Of a stretch of 64,000 bases of DNA, positions 51,803 to 61,368 are shown piece after piece. The translations under genes and the position numbers were made by a program. The DNA lies in assembly GCF_007991455.1 (NCBI RefSeq), contig NZ_BJYJ01000005.1:170362-234361 (forward strand), in the 5' to 3' direction. The notes below the pieces were generated by a model. The model made no database searches and was not told where the DNA came from. It saw nothing but the letters and a program-made list of their open reading frames with translations. This DNA comes from Chryseobacterium hagamense (GTDB taxonomy: Bacteria > Bacteroidota > Bacteroidia > Flavobacteriales > Weeksellaceae). Each line of letters starts with the position of its first letter. The first letter of the stretch is position 1.

Positions 51803-52930
51803 ATGGAGAATTTTGAATTGTTCTTGTCTCAGTCCGGCGTTCCTATTTTCTATATAAAGATAGGGCTGGGTTTTTTGTTCTCGTTTCTTATTACGTATTA
51901 CTCTGTTCCTACCATCATAAAAATTTCCAGAAGAAAAAATTTGATGGATGAACCTGGAGTAAGAAGTTCCCATCTCAGGAAAATTCCCAATCTCGGAGGT
52001 ATTGCCATTTTTTATTCCATAGGAATCTGTACCTCGATCTTTGCGTATGAACTTTTCGATCTTTACAAATTTCTTTTTGCATCGCTTATTATTCTTCTCT
52101 ATGTAGGGGTAATGGATGATATTGTGGTGATGAGGGCCTACAAAAAACTGGTCGCTCAGATCATGGTGTCCGGATTGATCGTTATAGGATCGGACATCCG
52201 GATCCGGAGTCTTTTCGGGATTTTCGGAATTTATGAAATGAGCTATTTTATCAGTGTTATTTTTAGTGTCCTTACTTTTATCATTCTTATCAATGCATTT
52301 AACCTGATTGACGGGATTGATGGTCTCGCCGGAGGGTATTCCGTGATCTGCAGTGCTCTTTTCGGAGTAAGTTATTACAGACTGGGAGAGTATAATTATC
52401 CGCTGGTAGTCCTTTCGGTAATTATTATCGGTGCCGTTCTGGCCTTTCTGTATTACAATCTGTCCAACTACAGAACCAATAAGATCTTTATGGGAGATAC
52501 CGGTTCGATGCTTCTTGGATTTTTGCTTGCCTTCACGTCTATCTGCTTTATTGATATTTTTATCGATCGTGAAATTGCAGGGGTTCCGAGATACCATCTG
52601 CAGTCGGCACCGGTGGTGGCTGTCGCCATCCTTATCCTTCCGATTGTCGATACGATGAATGTGATTATTATCAGGATCATTAATAAAAAATCCCCTTTCG
52701 ATGCTGATAAAAACCATATCCATCATAAACTGCTGAAACTTAATCTCACCCACAGGAGATCCAGTTTTTATATTATTGTCTATTACCTCTTTATTGTTTC
52801 AGTGGCCTATTATTACAGGCATATTGATATTAACCTTTTGTTACTCATTATACTTTTCCTGGGCTTTCTGGGAGCTTATTTGCCGGATATTATCTATCTT
52901 TTAAAGAATAATAAGAAGGCTATCAATTAA
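51803..52930 (+). CDS. WecA/TagO-type undecaprenyl-phosphate sugar-1-phosphate transferase
   Basis: 375 residues from the ATG at 51803 (a TTG at 51770 is also in frame). About ten helices with the family's cytosolic loops: MDEPGVRSSHLRKIPNLGGI, VMDDIVVMRAYKK, INAFNLIDGIDGLAGG, KIFMGDTGSMLLGF and KNHIHHKLLKL. It links the first sugar (usually GlcNAc-1-P) to undecaprenyl phosphate, starting polysaccharide repeat-unit assembly. Upstream of Wza- and Wzc-like genes. Confidence 0.9.
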   Translation: MENFELFLSQSGVPIFYIKIGLGFLFSFLITYYSVPTIIKISRRKNLMDEPGVRSSHLRKIPNLGGIAIFYSIGICTSIFAYELFDLYKFLFASLIILLYVGVMDDIVVMRAYKKLVAQIMVSGLIVIGSDIRIRSLFGIFGIYEMSYFISVIFSVLTFIILINAFNLIDGIDGLAGGYSVICSALFGVSYYRLGEYNYPLVVLSVIIIGAVLAFLYYNLSNYRTNKIFMGDTGSMLLGFLLAFTSICFIDIFIDREIAGVPRYHLQSAPVVAVAILILPIVDTMNVIIIRIINKKSPFDADKNHIHHKLLKLNLTHRRSSFYIIVYYLFIVSVAYYYRHIDINLLLLIILFLGFLGAYLPDIIYLLKNNKKAIN

Positions 52931-52935
52931 ATCTT

Positions 52936-52943
52936 TACTTTTG
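52936..52943 (+). promoter_or_regulatory. -7 box of the Wza-like/Wzc-like pair
   Basis: TACTTTTG followed by CAAACA, only 17 bases before the ATG at 52960, and right after the WecA-like stop. Suggests the export genes have their own promoter. Confidence 0.5.
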
Positions 52944-52959
52944 CAAACAATTGAAAAAT

Positions 52960-53829
52960 ATGATGAAGAATTGTAAATATATATTACTTTTAACATTACC
53001 GCTTTTGATAATGACATCCTGCATCACAACGAAAGATGTACAGTATATGCAGCCCAGCGAAAGCCTTGTCATTAATGAAGAAGGTCTTGTTCCTTACAAT
53101 GTTCCGGTTTATAGGATTACTAAAAATGATATTTTAACATTGAATATTGTTACGACACCCAAAGGGGATGCCGCACAGTTTTACTCTGCGCTCAACACTT
53201 CCGGCGGATCCGGAGGCAGTACTGGCATGTCAAATATGGCCATCGGCGGTGTAGGGTCAGGAGCAGCTTCCGGAGGAGGAAATGCGAATTTTTATTTTAA
53301 CGGGTTAAAAGTAGATGCCAACGGGGATATTAATGTTTTCGGCATTGGATTCATCAAAGTTGAAGGACGGACTATTGAAGAAGTCAGTAAAGAGATTCAG
53401 GATAAAGTAAACGAAAATTTCCAGGAAGGAAAATCAGAGGTACGTCTGAATACCAATGGAATTACTTTTTACGTTTTAGGAGATATCGAAACAACGGGAG
53501 TTACCGGTGAAAAGGTAGTCCATAAAAATACACTCACAATTACCGAAGCTCTCGCTATGAGCGGCGGCCTGAACCGGACGGTTGACCGGAGAAATATTAT
53601 GATCCACAGAAAATTGCCTGAAGGAATTAAGACCGCACGCATCGACCTTACCCGGGAAGATGTAATGAATTCTCCCTATTATTATGTACAGAACGGCGAT
53701 GAAATCTATCTAAATACGAGATCGAAAAGTTTGAATGGTCTTGGAAAGGATCCGATCCAGACGTTAACGACAGGAGTATCGGTAATTACAACGGCATTAT
53801 CCATTTATCTACTTCTAAAAAACCTTTAA
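52960..53829 (+). CDS. Polysaccharide export lipoprotein (Wza-like)
   Basis: 289 residues from the ATG at 52960 (another ATG follows at 52963). Lipobox MTSC at ~20-23 (LLLTLPLLIMTSCITTKD) marks an outer-membrane lipoprotein. Poly_export domain: YNVPVYRITKNDILTLNIVT, then a Gly/Ser-rich insert (TSGGSGGSTGMSN, GGVGSGAASGGGN), DANGDINVFGIGFIKVEG, and SLBB parts (TFYVLGDIETTGV, ITEALAMSGGLNRTVDR). Forms the outer-membrane channel for polymer export. The Gly-rich insert is longer than usual. Four bases before the Wzc-like gene. Confidence 0.9.
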   Translation: MMKNCKYILLLTLPLLIMTSCITTKDVQYMQPSESLVINEEGLVPYNVPVYRITKNDILTLNIVTTPKGDAAQFYSALNTSGGSGGSTGMSNMAIGGVGSGAASGGGNANFYFNGLKVDANGDINVFGIGFIKVEGRTIEEVSKEIQDKVNENFQEGKSEVRLNTNGITFYVLGDIETTGVTGEKVVHKNTLTITEALAMSGGLNRTVDRRNIMIHRKLPEGIKTARIDLTREDVMNSPYYYVQNGDEIYLNTRSKSLNGLGKDPIQTLTTGVSVITTALSIYLLLKNL

Positions 53830-53833
53830 TATC

Positions 53834-56329
53834 ATGATTCCAGGAAAAGACGCCACGGTAGATAAGGTGGAGGCCCAGAAGGAAAAGCACGGTTCCTTTG
53901 CCCTGTTCGACATCGAACATTTTTTAAGAAGAGTACTGAAAAACTGGTACTGGTTTGTTTTAATGCTGCTGATAGGATACAGCATCGCATGGGTCTACAG
54001 CAAATACTATGCGCAGAATATTTATGCTTCCAATCTATCACTGAGTGTTTCAAACAATACGTCCAGTTATTTTACGCCTAACCAGTCTATCAATTTCATT
54101 TGGGGACAAGGAGGAAACCAGGACGGAGTATATCTGAAGAAAATGCTTTTATCCAGGACCCACAATGAGTTTTTGGTAAAGGAGCTGGACCTTTTTGTCA
54201 ATTATTCTACAAAGGGGCTTATCAAATCCACCTATCTGGATAAAGACGACTGTCCGGTGATTTTTCAGGTCGATAAGAAACACCTGCAGCAGATGGGCTA
54301 TCCGGTGACACTGGTGCCCAAAGGAATAAATACTTACGAAGTTGTTCTTCCGGAGGAAGGGCAGTCCACAAGTCTGTACAGCTATGAGTCGGAAGGTTAT
54401 TCAGCCATTAATCCTTATGAGAGGCCGGCGAATAAAACCATAAAAATAGGCGAATGGTACACGTCCCCGAATTTAAGGTTCAGGCTGGTCCGTAATCCTG
54501 TAGTTCCTAAGATAAAACTGGAAAAGATTATTGTTGAGCTGAGTACAGTCAATCAATCCGTAAACGGGATTGTTTCTACCATCGGTATCGATTTCGATAA
54601 GGAAATCAACAGCATTATGATCATTACCAAAACAGGTTTTAATCTCAACAGCACCGTAAATTTTCTTAATATGTCGGTGAATCAGCTGCAAAAGAAAAGG
54701 CTGGCCGATAAAATAACGGTTGATAAGAACACCGATGTCTATCTGCAGGAAAATCTCGCCAATATCAGGAAAAAACTGGATTCAAGTGCCAATGTCCTGA
54801 ATTACATGAAAACTACAGAAAAACTCTATGACATTAAAGACAGGGATGAAAAGTCATTGGGTGCCATTAAAGAGCTTGAGGCCAGGAAAGCGGACATCGA
54901 CAGTAAGATTGCCTCTCTCAATGAAATTAAAAGAAGCCTTGATGCTCAGAATTTTGAAAAGATGATCAGTACGACGGCAGCAGGCTTTCAGGACGGCCTC
55001 TTCAGTGCCTCTGTAGCCGAGCTGAAAGCCCTTTACCTGAAAAGACGCGAACTGGCACTGATTTATAAGCCGGGTTCCGAACCCATGAAGGAGATCAACC
55101 GGCTTATTGATGATGCTAAAATGACATCCAATACAGCTCTGAGAAATTATTACTCCGGTTATTATAATGAAATCGGTAAAATTAATCAGAAAGTTGCCCA
55201 GGCCAATTCTGACCTTTCTACTTATCCTGAAAAGCAGAGAAGGTACCTGGATGCGGAAAGAGGGTATAACATGATTGAAGCGACGTACAACAGCCTGCTG
55301 GGAAGACAGAATGAAACCCAGATGAGAATGGCTGCCAACCAATCTGATATTACAGTTATTGACCCGGCTAAAAATGTAGGACAGCCACCGATAGGACCGA
55401 ATGTGAAAGCTACAAAAGCGGCGGTCATCGGCGGGTTTCTGGTATTGCCGCTCCTGTTTATTCTTATCGGGGAATTACTGGACAGCAAAATCAGAAATAT
55501 CAGAGAGTTGCTGAGTGCTACCAAGATTCCGTTACTGGGAGTTATCGGGAACAACAGCAATGATAATATGCTTACCGTTATGGATCAGCCGAAATCTTCC
55601 GTTTCTGAAGCATTCCGCGGAATCAGGGCGAATGTAAGATTCCTTTCCGGTGAAAACAACGGCAGTAAAGTAATCCTGATAACTTCTTCCATCGGGGGGG
55701 AAGGAAAAACATACGTCTCAATCAATCTGGCCTCGGTGCTCGGACTGAGTGATAAGAAGACCATCCTTCTGGGAATGGATTTAAGAAAACCGAAGATTTT
55801 CGGGGATTTCCAGATCGATAACAAATACGGGATTTCCAATTACCTTACCGGCGAAGTGGGAATGGATCAGATCATCAACAAAACAAGAATTCCAAATCTT
55901 GATGTGGCAACTTCAGGACCTATTCCTCCTAATCCGTCAGAGCTTCTGATGAGCGAAAGGAATATCCAGTTTATCGAGGATCTTAAAAATCTATACGACT
56001 TCATTATTATAGATTCTCCGCCGGTAGGTCTGGTGGCCGATTCTTATGAACTGATGAAACACTCCGATGCCAATATCTACGTGGTACGTCACGAGTATAC
56101 TGAAAAATATATGCTGAAAATGATCACGGAAAGGTATCATAACGGCGAAATCGATCACTTGGGACTTGTCTACAATGATTACAATACCAAACAGGGGTAC
56201 GGTTACGGCTACGGGTATGGCTACGGGTATGGCTACGGATATGGATATTTCGATGAAGATAAAAACTATAAAGAACCGTTACTGATAAGAATTAGGAACA
56301 AAGTACAGTCTATATTCAATAAAAAATAA
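53834..56329 (+). CDS. Wzc-like polysaccharide co-polymerase / BY tyrosine kinase with (GY)9 tail
   Basis: 831 residues. N-terminal Wzz helix (WYWFVLMLLIGYSIAWVY, ~35-52), a long periplasmic coiled-coil domain, second helix VIGGFLVLPLLFILIGELL (~535), then the BY-kinase: Walker A SSIGGEGKTYVSINLA, Walker A' LLGMDLRKPKIFG, Walker B FIIIDSPPVGLVAD. The C-terminal Tyr cluster is nine Gly-Tyr pairs followed by FDEDKNYKEP. Autophosphorylation of this cluster controls polymer length and export in the family. It pairs with the Wza-like lipoprotein. Confidence 0.93.
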   Translation: MIPGKDATVDKVEAQKEKHGSFALFDIEHFLRRVLKNWYWFVLMLLIGYSIAWVYSKYYAQNIYASNLSLSVSNNTSSYFTPNQSINFIWGQGGNQDGVYLKKMLLSRTHNEFLVKELDLFVNYSTKGLIKSTYLDKDDCPVIFQVDKKHLQQMGYPVTLVPKGINTYEVVLPEEGQSTSLYSYESEGYSAINPYERPANKTIKIGEWYTSPNLRFRLVRNPVVPKIKLEKIIVELSTVNQSVNGIVSTIGIDFDKEINSIMIITKTGFNLNSTVNFLNMSVNQLQKKRLADKITVDKNTDVYLQENLANIRKKLDSSANVLNYMKTTEKLYDIKDRDEKSLGAIKELEARKADIDSKIASLNEIKRSLDAQNFEKMISTTAAGFQDGLFSASVAELKALYLKRRELALIYKPGSEPMKEINRLIDDAKMTSNTALRNYYSGYYNEIGKINQKVAQANSDLSTYPEKQRRYLDAERGYNMIEATYNSLLGRQNETQMRMAANQSDITVIDPAKNVGQPPIGPNVKATKAAVIGGFLVLPLLFILIGELLDSKIRNIRELLSATKIPLLGVIGNNSNDNMLTVMDQPKSSVSEAFRGIRANVRFLSGENNGSKVILITSSIGGEGKTYVSINLASVLGLSDKKTILLGMDLRKPKIFGDFQIDNKYGISNYLTGEVGMDQIINKTRIPNLDVATSGPIPPNPSELLMSERNIQFIEDLKNLYDFIIIDSPPVGLVADSYELMKHSDANIYVVRHEYTEKYMLKMITERYHNGEIDHLGLVYNDYNTKQGYGYGYGYGYGYGYGYGYFDEDKNYKEPLLIRIRNKVQSIFNKK
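56195..56248 (+). repeat. Nine hexamer units encoding (Gly-Tyr)9
   Basis: Tandem ggN-taY hexamers, with a 12-base period ggctacgggtat repeated in the middle. Lies in the tyrosine-cluster tail of the Wzc-like kinase. The unit length is a multiple of three, so copy-number change keeps the frame. Confidence 0.9.
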
Positions 56330-56336
56330 TACATTT

Positions 56337-56359
56337 AAGCCCTCATTTAATGGGGGTTT
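56337..56359 (+). terminator. Probable terminator after the Wzc-like gene
   Basis: Arms aagccctcat and atgggggttt with loop tta, two G-U pairs, followed by only a short T tract (tttactg). Eight bases past the stop region. Weak but well placed. Confidence 0.5.
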
Positions 56360-56491
56360 ACTGTAGCTGATAATTTTGATTCTATTAAAAAAAGAATAAT
56401 TTAGCGAGTTTGTCGTTTACTTTATAACAAATTATGTTTTTTTGTTTATTTTTAACTAAACATTAAGATTATCATTAATATAAAAATGTTT

Positions 56492-56499
56492 TATATTTG
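56492..56499 (+). promoter_or_regulatory. -7 box of the DUF6089 gene
   Basis: TATATTTG followed by CAAAAA, 43 bases before the ATG at 56542. The upstream in-frame TTG at 56497 lies inside this box, so it cannot be the start codon. Confidence 0.55.
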
Positions 56500-56541
56500 C
56501 AAAAATTAAATTTTAAAATAACCATAAATCCATATTCTTTT

Positions 56542-57435
56542 ATGAATAGAAAATTATTGTTTAGCTTCCTTGCCGCTCTAGGAACTGTGGTAAGTGTTAA
56601 AGCACAAAGAAACGAACTGGGAGTTCGTCTAGGTATGAGTAACCTAGTTGGGGATATAGGGAGATCGAATTATCTTTTACAAAAGCCATTGGATTTAAGC
56701 AGAGCATCGGATTGGGGAGTTCCGTTTTATGGTGGGATTTTATACAGATTTAATTTTAATCCTTATCAGACTGTACGACTGGATCTTGGATATAACCAGA
56801 TTCAGTTCAATGATAAGGTGGCAAAAGAAGACTACAGGAGAAATAGAAATTCGTTCGGGAAAAATGATGTCTATGAAGCGAGTCTGGTTTTCGAATACAA
56901 TTTCTTCCCGGTGAACAACGAGCAGAAAGGGATGGTGAGTCCTTATATTTTCGGTGGAATCGGGGCCTTGATGTTCGATGCTCCCAAAGCTACGGTTGTC
57001 AATGACTTCAGAAGAGATGCTGATGGAGTGGCGCAGGCACCGATCAATGAACTTGATTTTACTACCACGGCTACGTATTCTACCGGTAAAAAGACAACGG
57101 CACACCTCCCTTTCGGAGTGGGTTTGAAATATAAATTTAATTATAACTGGGCTATTTTTGCAGAAGCTACCTTCAGATATACGCTTACGGATCAGCTGGA
57201 TTACAATAAAATCTTGAACAAAGATGTCGTAGCTACGTATAACGGAGATATCCTGAGCCCTGTTACAGGAGGGTCCCTTCTTCAGACCGATGCTTATTAC
57301 GTTGTATCTAAAGAAAGAGAGGCTGCCCTTATTGGACAAAGAAATATTGGAGATACCCGATCCAAAGATTGGATGAATACCGTGAGTTTAGGACTTACTT
57401 ATTCGTTCGGGAGACCTCCATGTTATTGTGATTAA
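56542..57435 (+). CDS. DUF6089-type outer-membrane beta-barrel protein
   Basis: 297 residues from the ATG at 56542; signal peptide MNRKLLFSFLAALGTVVSVKAQ. Beta-barrel strands: ELGVRLGMSNLVGDIGR, YGGILYRFNFNPYQTVRLD, SLVFEYNFFPVN, SPYIFGGIGALMF, PFGVGLKYKFNYNWAIFAEA, VSLGLTYSFGRPPCYCD. This is the Bacteroidetes protein regularly found just before uppS-bamA; it may assist envelope assembly. The uppS ATG follows its stop by one base. Confidence 0.87.
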   Translation: MNRKLLFSFLAALGTVVSVKAQRNELGVRLGMSNLVGDIGRSNYLLQKPLDLSRASDWGVPFYGGILYRFNFNPYQTVRLDLGYNQIQFNDKVAKEDYRRNRNSFGKNDVYEASLVFEYNFFPVNNEQKGMVSPYIFGGIGALMFDAPKATVVNDFRRDADGVAQAPINELDFTTTATYSTGKKTTAHLPFGVGLKYKFNYNWAIFAEATFRYTLTDQLDYNKILNKDVVATYNGDILSPVTGGSLLQTDAYYVVSKEREAALIGQRNIGDTRSKDWMNTVSLGLTYSFGRPPCYCD

Positions 57436-57436
57436 T

Positions 57437-58186
57437 ATGTCATTGATAAAAGATAAAATAGATCCTGAAAATTTGCCGCAACATGTGGCAATCATTATGG
57501 ATGGTAATGGAAGGTGGGCAAAAACCCGTGGTGAGGAAAGAACCTTCGGCCACAGAAATGCCATTGATGCAGTAAGGAATGCCATTAATGCATGTAATGA
57601 AATACATATTCCGTATCTAACCCTTTATACCTTTTCCTCGGAAAACTGGAACCGGCCTGCAGAAGAAGTAAATACACTGATGAATTTACTGGTGGAAACC
57701 CTGTTGCTGGAAGCAGAGGAAATTTTCAGTAAAGGGCTGAAGATGCATGTAATCGGGAATCTGGAAAAACTTCCTCCGCTTGTGAAAGATCAGCTTTTGC
57801 GTGTGGTGGAGCTTACAAAAGAAAACACAAAGGGCAATTTGGTACTGGCGATCAGCTATGGATCGCAGCATGAAATCCTCAATGCCGTAAAAAGCATCAG
57901 CAACGAGGTGAAAGAAGGAAAAATCGATGCCGGAAATATCGATGAAAAGCTTTTTGAAAGCTACCTGTATACAAAAGATCTTCCGCCGGTGGATCTCCTG
58001 ATCCGGACTAGCGGCGAAATCAGAATCAGTAATTTCCTCCTTTGGCAGATCGCTTATGCAGAGCTGCAGTTTTTAGATGTTCTCTGGCCGGACTTTACAA
58101 AAGACATTTTCTTTCAGTGTATTGTAAATTATCAAAACAAAGAAAGAAGATTCGGGATGACCGGCGAACAGATAAAAATTCAGTAA
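57437..58186 (+). CDS. uppS: Isoprenyl transferase (undecaprenyl diphosphate synthase)
   Basis: 249 residues from the ATG at 57437; a GTG at 57428 overlaps the upstream gene and is less likely. Cis-prenyltransferase signatures: HVAIIMDGNGRWAK (catalytic Asp), TFGHRNAIDAVRNA, LTLYTFSSENWNRP and LLIRTSGEIRISNFLLWQIA. Makes the C55 lipid carrier for peptidoglycan and surface polysaccharides, which ties it to the exopolysaccharide genes upstream. Confidence 0.95.
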   Translation: MSLIKDKIDPENLPQHVAIIMDGNGRWAKTRGEERTFGHRNAIDAVRNAINACNEIHIPYLTLYTFSSENWNRPAEEVNTLMNLLVETLLLEAEEIFSKGLKMHVIGNLEKLPPLVKDQLLRVVELTKENTKGNLVLAISYGSQHEILNAVKSISNEVKEGKIDAGNIDEKLFESYLYTKDLPPVDLLIRTSGEIRISNFLLWQIAYAELQFLDVLWPDFTKDIFFQCIVNYQNKERRFGMTGEQIKIQ

Positions 58187-58214
58187 AAATTAAGAAAAGA
58201 AAGACTACGATAAA

Positions 58215-60752
58215 ATGAAGTTTAGACTATTACCCATCATTATGTTTGTTGCTTCTGCACATTTTTATGGACAGGTTACGCCACAAGACAGCACCGGAGT
58301 AAATAATGCGGTGCATGCAGAAAACCAGGCAGGAACATACACATTGAAAGACATCGTTGTAGATGGGGTTAAAAAATATACGCCGGCTCAGATCCTGAGA
58401 TTTACAGGTTTGTCAAAAGGGGAAACCGTAGACATTCCGGGGCAGAAAATCAGTAACGCTGTAAAAAAGCTCTGGGATACCCAATCTTTTTCTGAGGTTG
58501 AAGTGTACGTGGAGAGTGTTGAAGGCGAAACGATCATCCTGAGGTTTCACCTCCAGGACTTGAAAGATCTCGGAGAAGTAAAGTTCACCGGAAAAGGGAT
58601 CGGAAAATCCAAAAACGAAAAAATGGCTAAAGACAACAATCTGAAGCCGGGTACTAAAATTACGCAGAATCTCATTTCCAGCCTTAAAACAAATGTCCCT
58701 AAAGACTTTGTAAAAAAAGGATATGCCGATGCCAAAATCACCATTCAGGAAAAAGTAAATGCCGGAGATCCTAATCTGGTAGACTGGACCATTAATGTAG
58801 ACAAAGGCAAGAGAATCAAAATCGATCATATCGAATTTGAAGGAAATAAAATGGTGACCGATCGGAAGCTTAGAAAAAAAGCTTTCAAAGAAACGAAGCA
58901 GAAAAGATTCGGGATCGGTGGTATTTTAAAATCTTCGAAATTTATCGAAGACAAATATCAGGAAGACAAGCAGAACCTGATCAACTACTATAATTCTTTG
59001 GGGTACAGGGATGCGACTATTGTTTCAGATTCCGTATGGAGAAACAAAAGAAACAATTACGAAATCAATGTTAAGCTGAATGAAGGTAAACAATACTATA
59101 TCGGTGATGTTACCTTTACCGGGAATACCGTGTATTCTACAGATTATCTGCAAAGGCTGCTGGGCTATAAGAAAGGGGATATTTACGATGCCGTAGGATT
59201 CAACAAGAAGGTTGGGGAAGATGGCGGTAAGGAAGATGATTCCGATATCAAGTCCGCTTATATGAACAACGGTTATCTCTTCTCCAATGTCACCCCTGTT
59301 GAAAAATCGGTGGACGGAGACCGGATCAATCTTGAAATCAGAATCAATGAAGGTGAAAAGGCAACCTGGAATAAAGTAACATGGCAAGGGAATACCACCA
59401 CCCATGACCATGTAATTTTAAGAGCTTTAAGAACGAAGCCGGGTAATCTCTTTGCAAAGAGCGATATTAAAAGAACTTACTTTGACCTGGCAGGAATGCA
59501 GTTCTTCGATCCGCAGCAGGTAGGTCAGGACATCCAGCCTAACCAGCAGGATAACACGGTGGACATCAATTGGAAACTGGTAGAAAAAGGATCTTCACAG
59601 GTACAGTTGCAGGCAGGTTACGGAGGAAACAGCTTCATCGGAACCCTGGGACTTACCTTCAACAACTTCTCACTGAAAAACTTCCTGAAGTTTAAAGACT
59701 TCAAGCCGGTTCCTCAGGGGGACGGGCAGACCTTATCGCTTCAGGCACAGGCCGGACAATATTTCCAGAACTACGGTGTTTCATTCACGGAACCGTGGTT
59801 GTTTGGAACAAAGCCGACTGCGCTTTCAGTAAGTTTAAATAATTCAAGAGTAAAATATTCCGATATTTCCGGGAATTCCCAGAAATTGAACATCTTCTCC
59901 GCTTCGGTAGGTTTAAACAGATTATTAAGATGGCCGGATGATTATTTCTCGTTATACACAGGGCTACAGTACCAGAAGTATGACTTCCAGAATTATCCGT
60001 TCCAGTTTGGTAATACAACCGAATATTATGGCTCTGCCAACAACTTAAGCATCAATTTGGGACTGAGCAGAAACTCGGCCGGGATCGACCCTATTTTCCC
60101 GACGTCAGGATCTAACTTAGACCTTTCGCTTAAATTCACGCTGCCTTACTCTGCGTTCAACAACAAAGATTATTCCACACTGAGTCCTACGGAAAAATAC
60201 AAGTGGATGGAATTCTATAAAGTAAAGTTCAAGGCTGATGTTTATAACGAGATCATTGGCAAGCTGGTCCTGAGATCTTCTGCCGAAATGGGCTTTATGG
60301 ACGGGTACAACTCCAAGCTCGGAGCACCGCCGTTTGAAAGATTCTATGTAGGGGGTACCGGTTTATTCGGTGGCCGGTATGACGGTAGAGAATTGATTCC
60401 GTTAAGAGGATATGAAAATGCTTCTACCTACGGAGGAACTTCTGAAGATATTACACCTGCAGGGGGAGGTACTATTTACAACAGATTTACGTTAGAACTA
60501 AGATACCCGATTTCACTGAATCAGACCGCGAAGATTTACGCGTTGACATTTGCTGAAGGAGGGAACGTTTGGAATTCATGGGGGAACTACAATCCATTCC
60601 AGTTGAAAAGGTCAGTCGGTGTCGGTGTAAGAGTATACATGGGTGCTTTTGGTCTGATTGGATTTGATTTCGCTTACGGATTCGATAAAACAATTACAGG
60701 AACTGATCCTTCCGGATGGAAGACCCACTTCCTGATGAACCAGTCATTATAA
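58215..60752 (+). CDS. bamA: Outer-membrane protein assembly factor BamA
   Basis: 845 residues. Signal peptide (MKFRLLPIIMFVASAHFYGQ), POTRA-type repeats (YTLKDIVVDGVKKYTPAQIL; VDKGKRIKIDHIEFEGNKMV; QYYIGDVTFTGNTVYST; ATWKVTW-like block at ATWNKVTWQGNTT), then the Omp85 barrel with LIGFDFAYGFD near the end and the GTGLFGGRYDGRELIPLRGY loop that includes the conserved RG(Y/F). Core component of the BAM machine. Its stop overlaps the upstream edge of the Skp gene region by a few bases only. Confidence 0.95.
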   Translation: MKFRLLPIIMFVASAHFYGQVTPQDSTGVNNAVHAENQAGTYTLKDIVVDGVKKYTPAQILRFTGLSKGETVDIPGQKISNAVKKLWDTQSFSEVEVYVESVEGETIILRFHLQDLKDLGEVKFTGKGIGKSKNEKMAKDNNLKPGTKITQNLISSLKTNVPKDFVKKGYADAKITIQEKVNAGDPNLVDWTINVDKGKRIKIDHIEFEGNKMVTDRKLRKKAFKETKQKRFGIGGILKSSKFIEDKYQEDKQNLINYYNSLGYRDATIVSDSVWRNKRNNYEINVKLNEGKQYYIGDVTFTGNTVYSTDYLQRLLGYKKGDIYDAVGFNKKVGEDGGKEDDSDIKSAYMNNGYLFSNVTPVEKSVDGDRINLEIRINEGEKATWNKVTWQGNTTTHDHVILRALRTKPGNLFAKSDIKRTYFDLAGMQFFDPQQVGQDIQPNQQDNTVDINWKLVEKGSSQVQLQAGYGGNSFIGTLGLTFNNFSLKNFLKFKDFKPVPQGDGQTLSLQAQAGQYFQNYGVSFTEPWLFGTKPTALSVSLNNSRVKYSDISGNSQKLNIFSASVGLNRLLRWPDDYFSLYTGLQYQKYDFQNYPFQFGNTTEYYGSANNLSINLGLSRNSAGIDPIFPTSGSNLDLSLKFTLPYSAFNNKDYSTLSPTEKYKWMEFYKVKFKADVYNEIIGKLVLRSSAEMGFMDGYNSKLGAPPFERFYVGGTGLFGGRYDGRELIPLRGYENASTYGGTSEDITPAGGGTIYNRFTLELRYPISLNQTAKIYALTFAEGGNVWNSWGNYNPFQLKRSVGVGVRVYMGAFGLIGFDFAYGFDKTITGTDPSGWKTHFLMNQSL

Positions 60753-60760
60753 TCCAGAAC

Positions 60761-61306
60761 ATGAAAAATTTTAAAATTGTTTTTTCATTCGTATTATTCC
60801 TGCTTTTTGGTTTAAGCAATGCGCAGAAAGTAGGCGTAGTGGATACCGAATACATACTGGGCAAAATGCCCCAGTATAAAGAAGCTGAAGCGAGACTGAA
60901 CGCGCAGATTGATACCTGGCAGACGGAACTTCAGAATCTGCAGGCGGAATACGAGCGTAAAAGATCTGCCTTTGAAAGTGAAAAAGTACTTTTAATAGGT
61001 GATCAGCTCAAGCTCAGAGAAAAAGAAGTGATGGATCTGGATAAGAACATCAAAACCACCACAAGCTTACGTTTCGGGGCTACCGGGGAAATCAAAAAGC
61101 TGAGGGCTAATCTTGTACAGCCGTTCCAGGATCAGATCTGGGAAGCCATCAAGACCATGTCTGAAAAAAACGGTTTGGCCATCGTACTCGATAAAACGAG
61201 TAACAACGTCATTTTCCTTCAGAAAAGATCCGATTATTCAGATAAAGTACTGGCCATCCTGTTAAAAGACAGCGAGCCGAAAGAAAAAACAAAAACAAGA
61301 AAATAA
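60761..61306 (+). CDS. OmpH/Skp-family periplasmic chaperone, copy 1
   Basis: 181 residues from the ATG at 60761, eight bases after bamA; a TTG/other start within bamA is unlikely. Signal peptide MKNFKIVFSFVLFLLFGLSNAQ. Core VGVVDTEYILGKMPQYKEAE, then a charged coiled coil (LQAEYERKRSAFESEKV) and the closing SEKNGLAIVLDKTSNNVIFL. Skp holds unfolded outer-membrane proteins in the periplasm and hands them to BamA. Confidence 0.92.
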   Translation: MKNFKIVFSFVLFLLFGLSNAQKVGVVDTEYILGKMPQYKEAEARLNAQIDTWQTELQNLQAEYERKRSAFESEKVLLIGDQLKLREKEVMDLDKNIKTTTSLRFGATGEIKKLRANLVQPFQDQIWEAIKTMSEKNGLAIVLDKTSNNVIFLQKRSDYSDKVLAILLKDSEPKEKTKTRK

Positions 61307-61368
61307 AAGTTTAACTTTTATTAAATTTACAGATCTAAAAAACAAATTAAATTATTTATTTACCCATT

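Noticed and set aside
51767..52753. Antisense frame of 328 codons opposite the WecA-like gene
   Set aside because: The plus-strand gene has every MraY/WecA motif; the antisense product is low-complexity (Asn/Lys/Asp/His) and has no domain.
56195..56248. GY repeat as an assembly error
   Set aside because: The units use mixed codons (ggg/ggt/ggc/gga, tac/tat) and the flanks stay in frame, which is unlike a simple collapse or stutter; Tyr-rich tails are normal in this kinase family.
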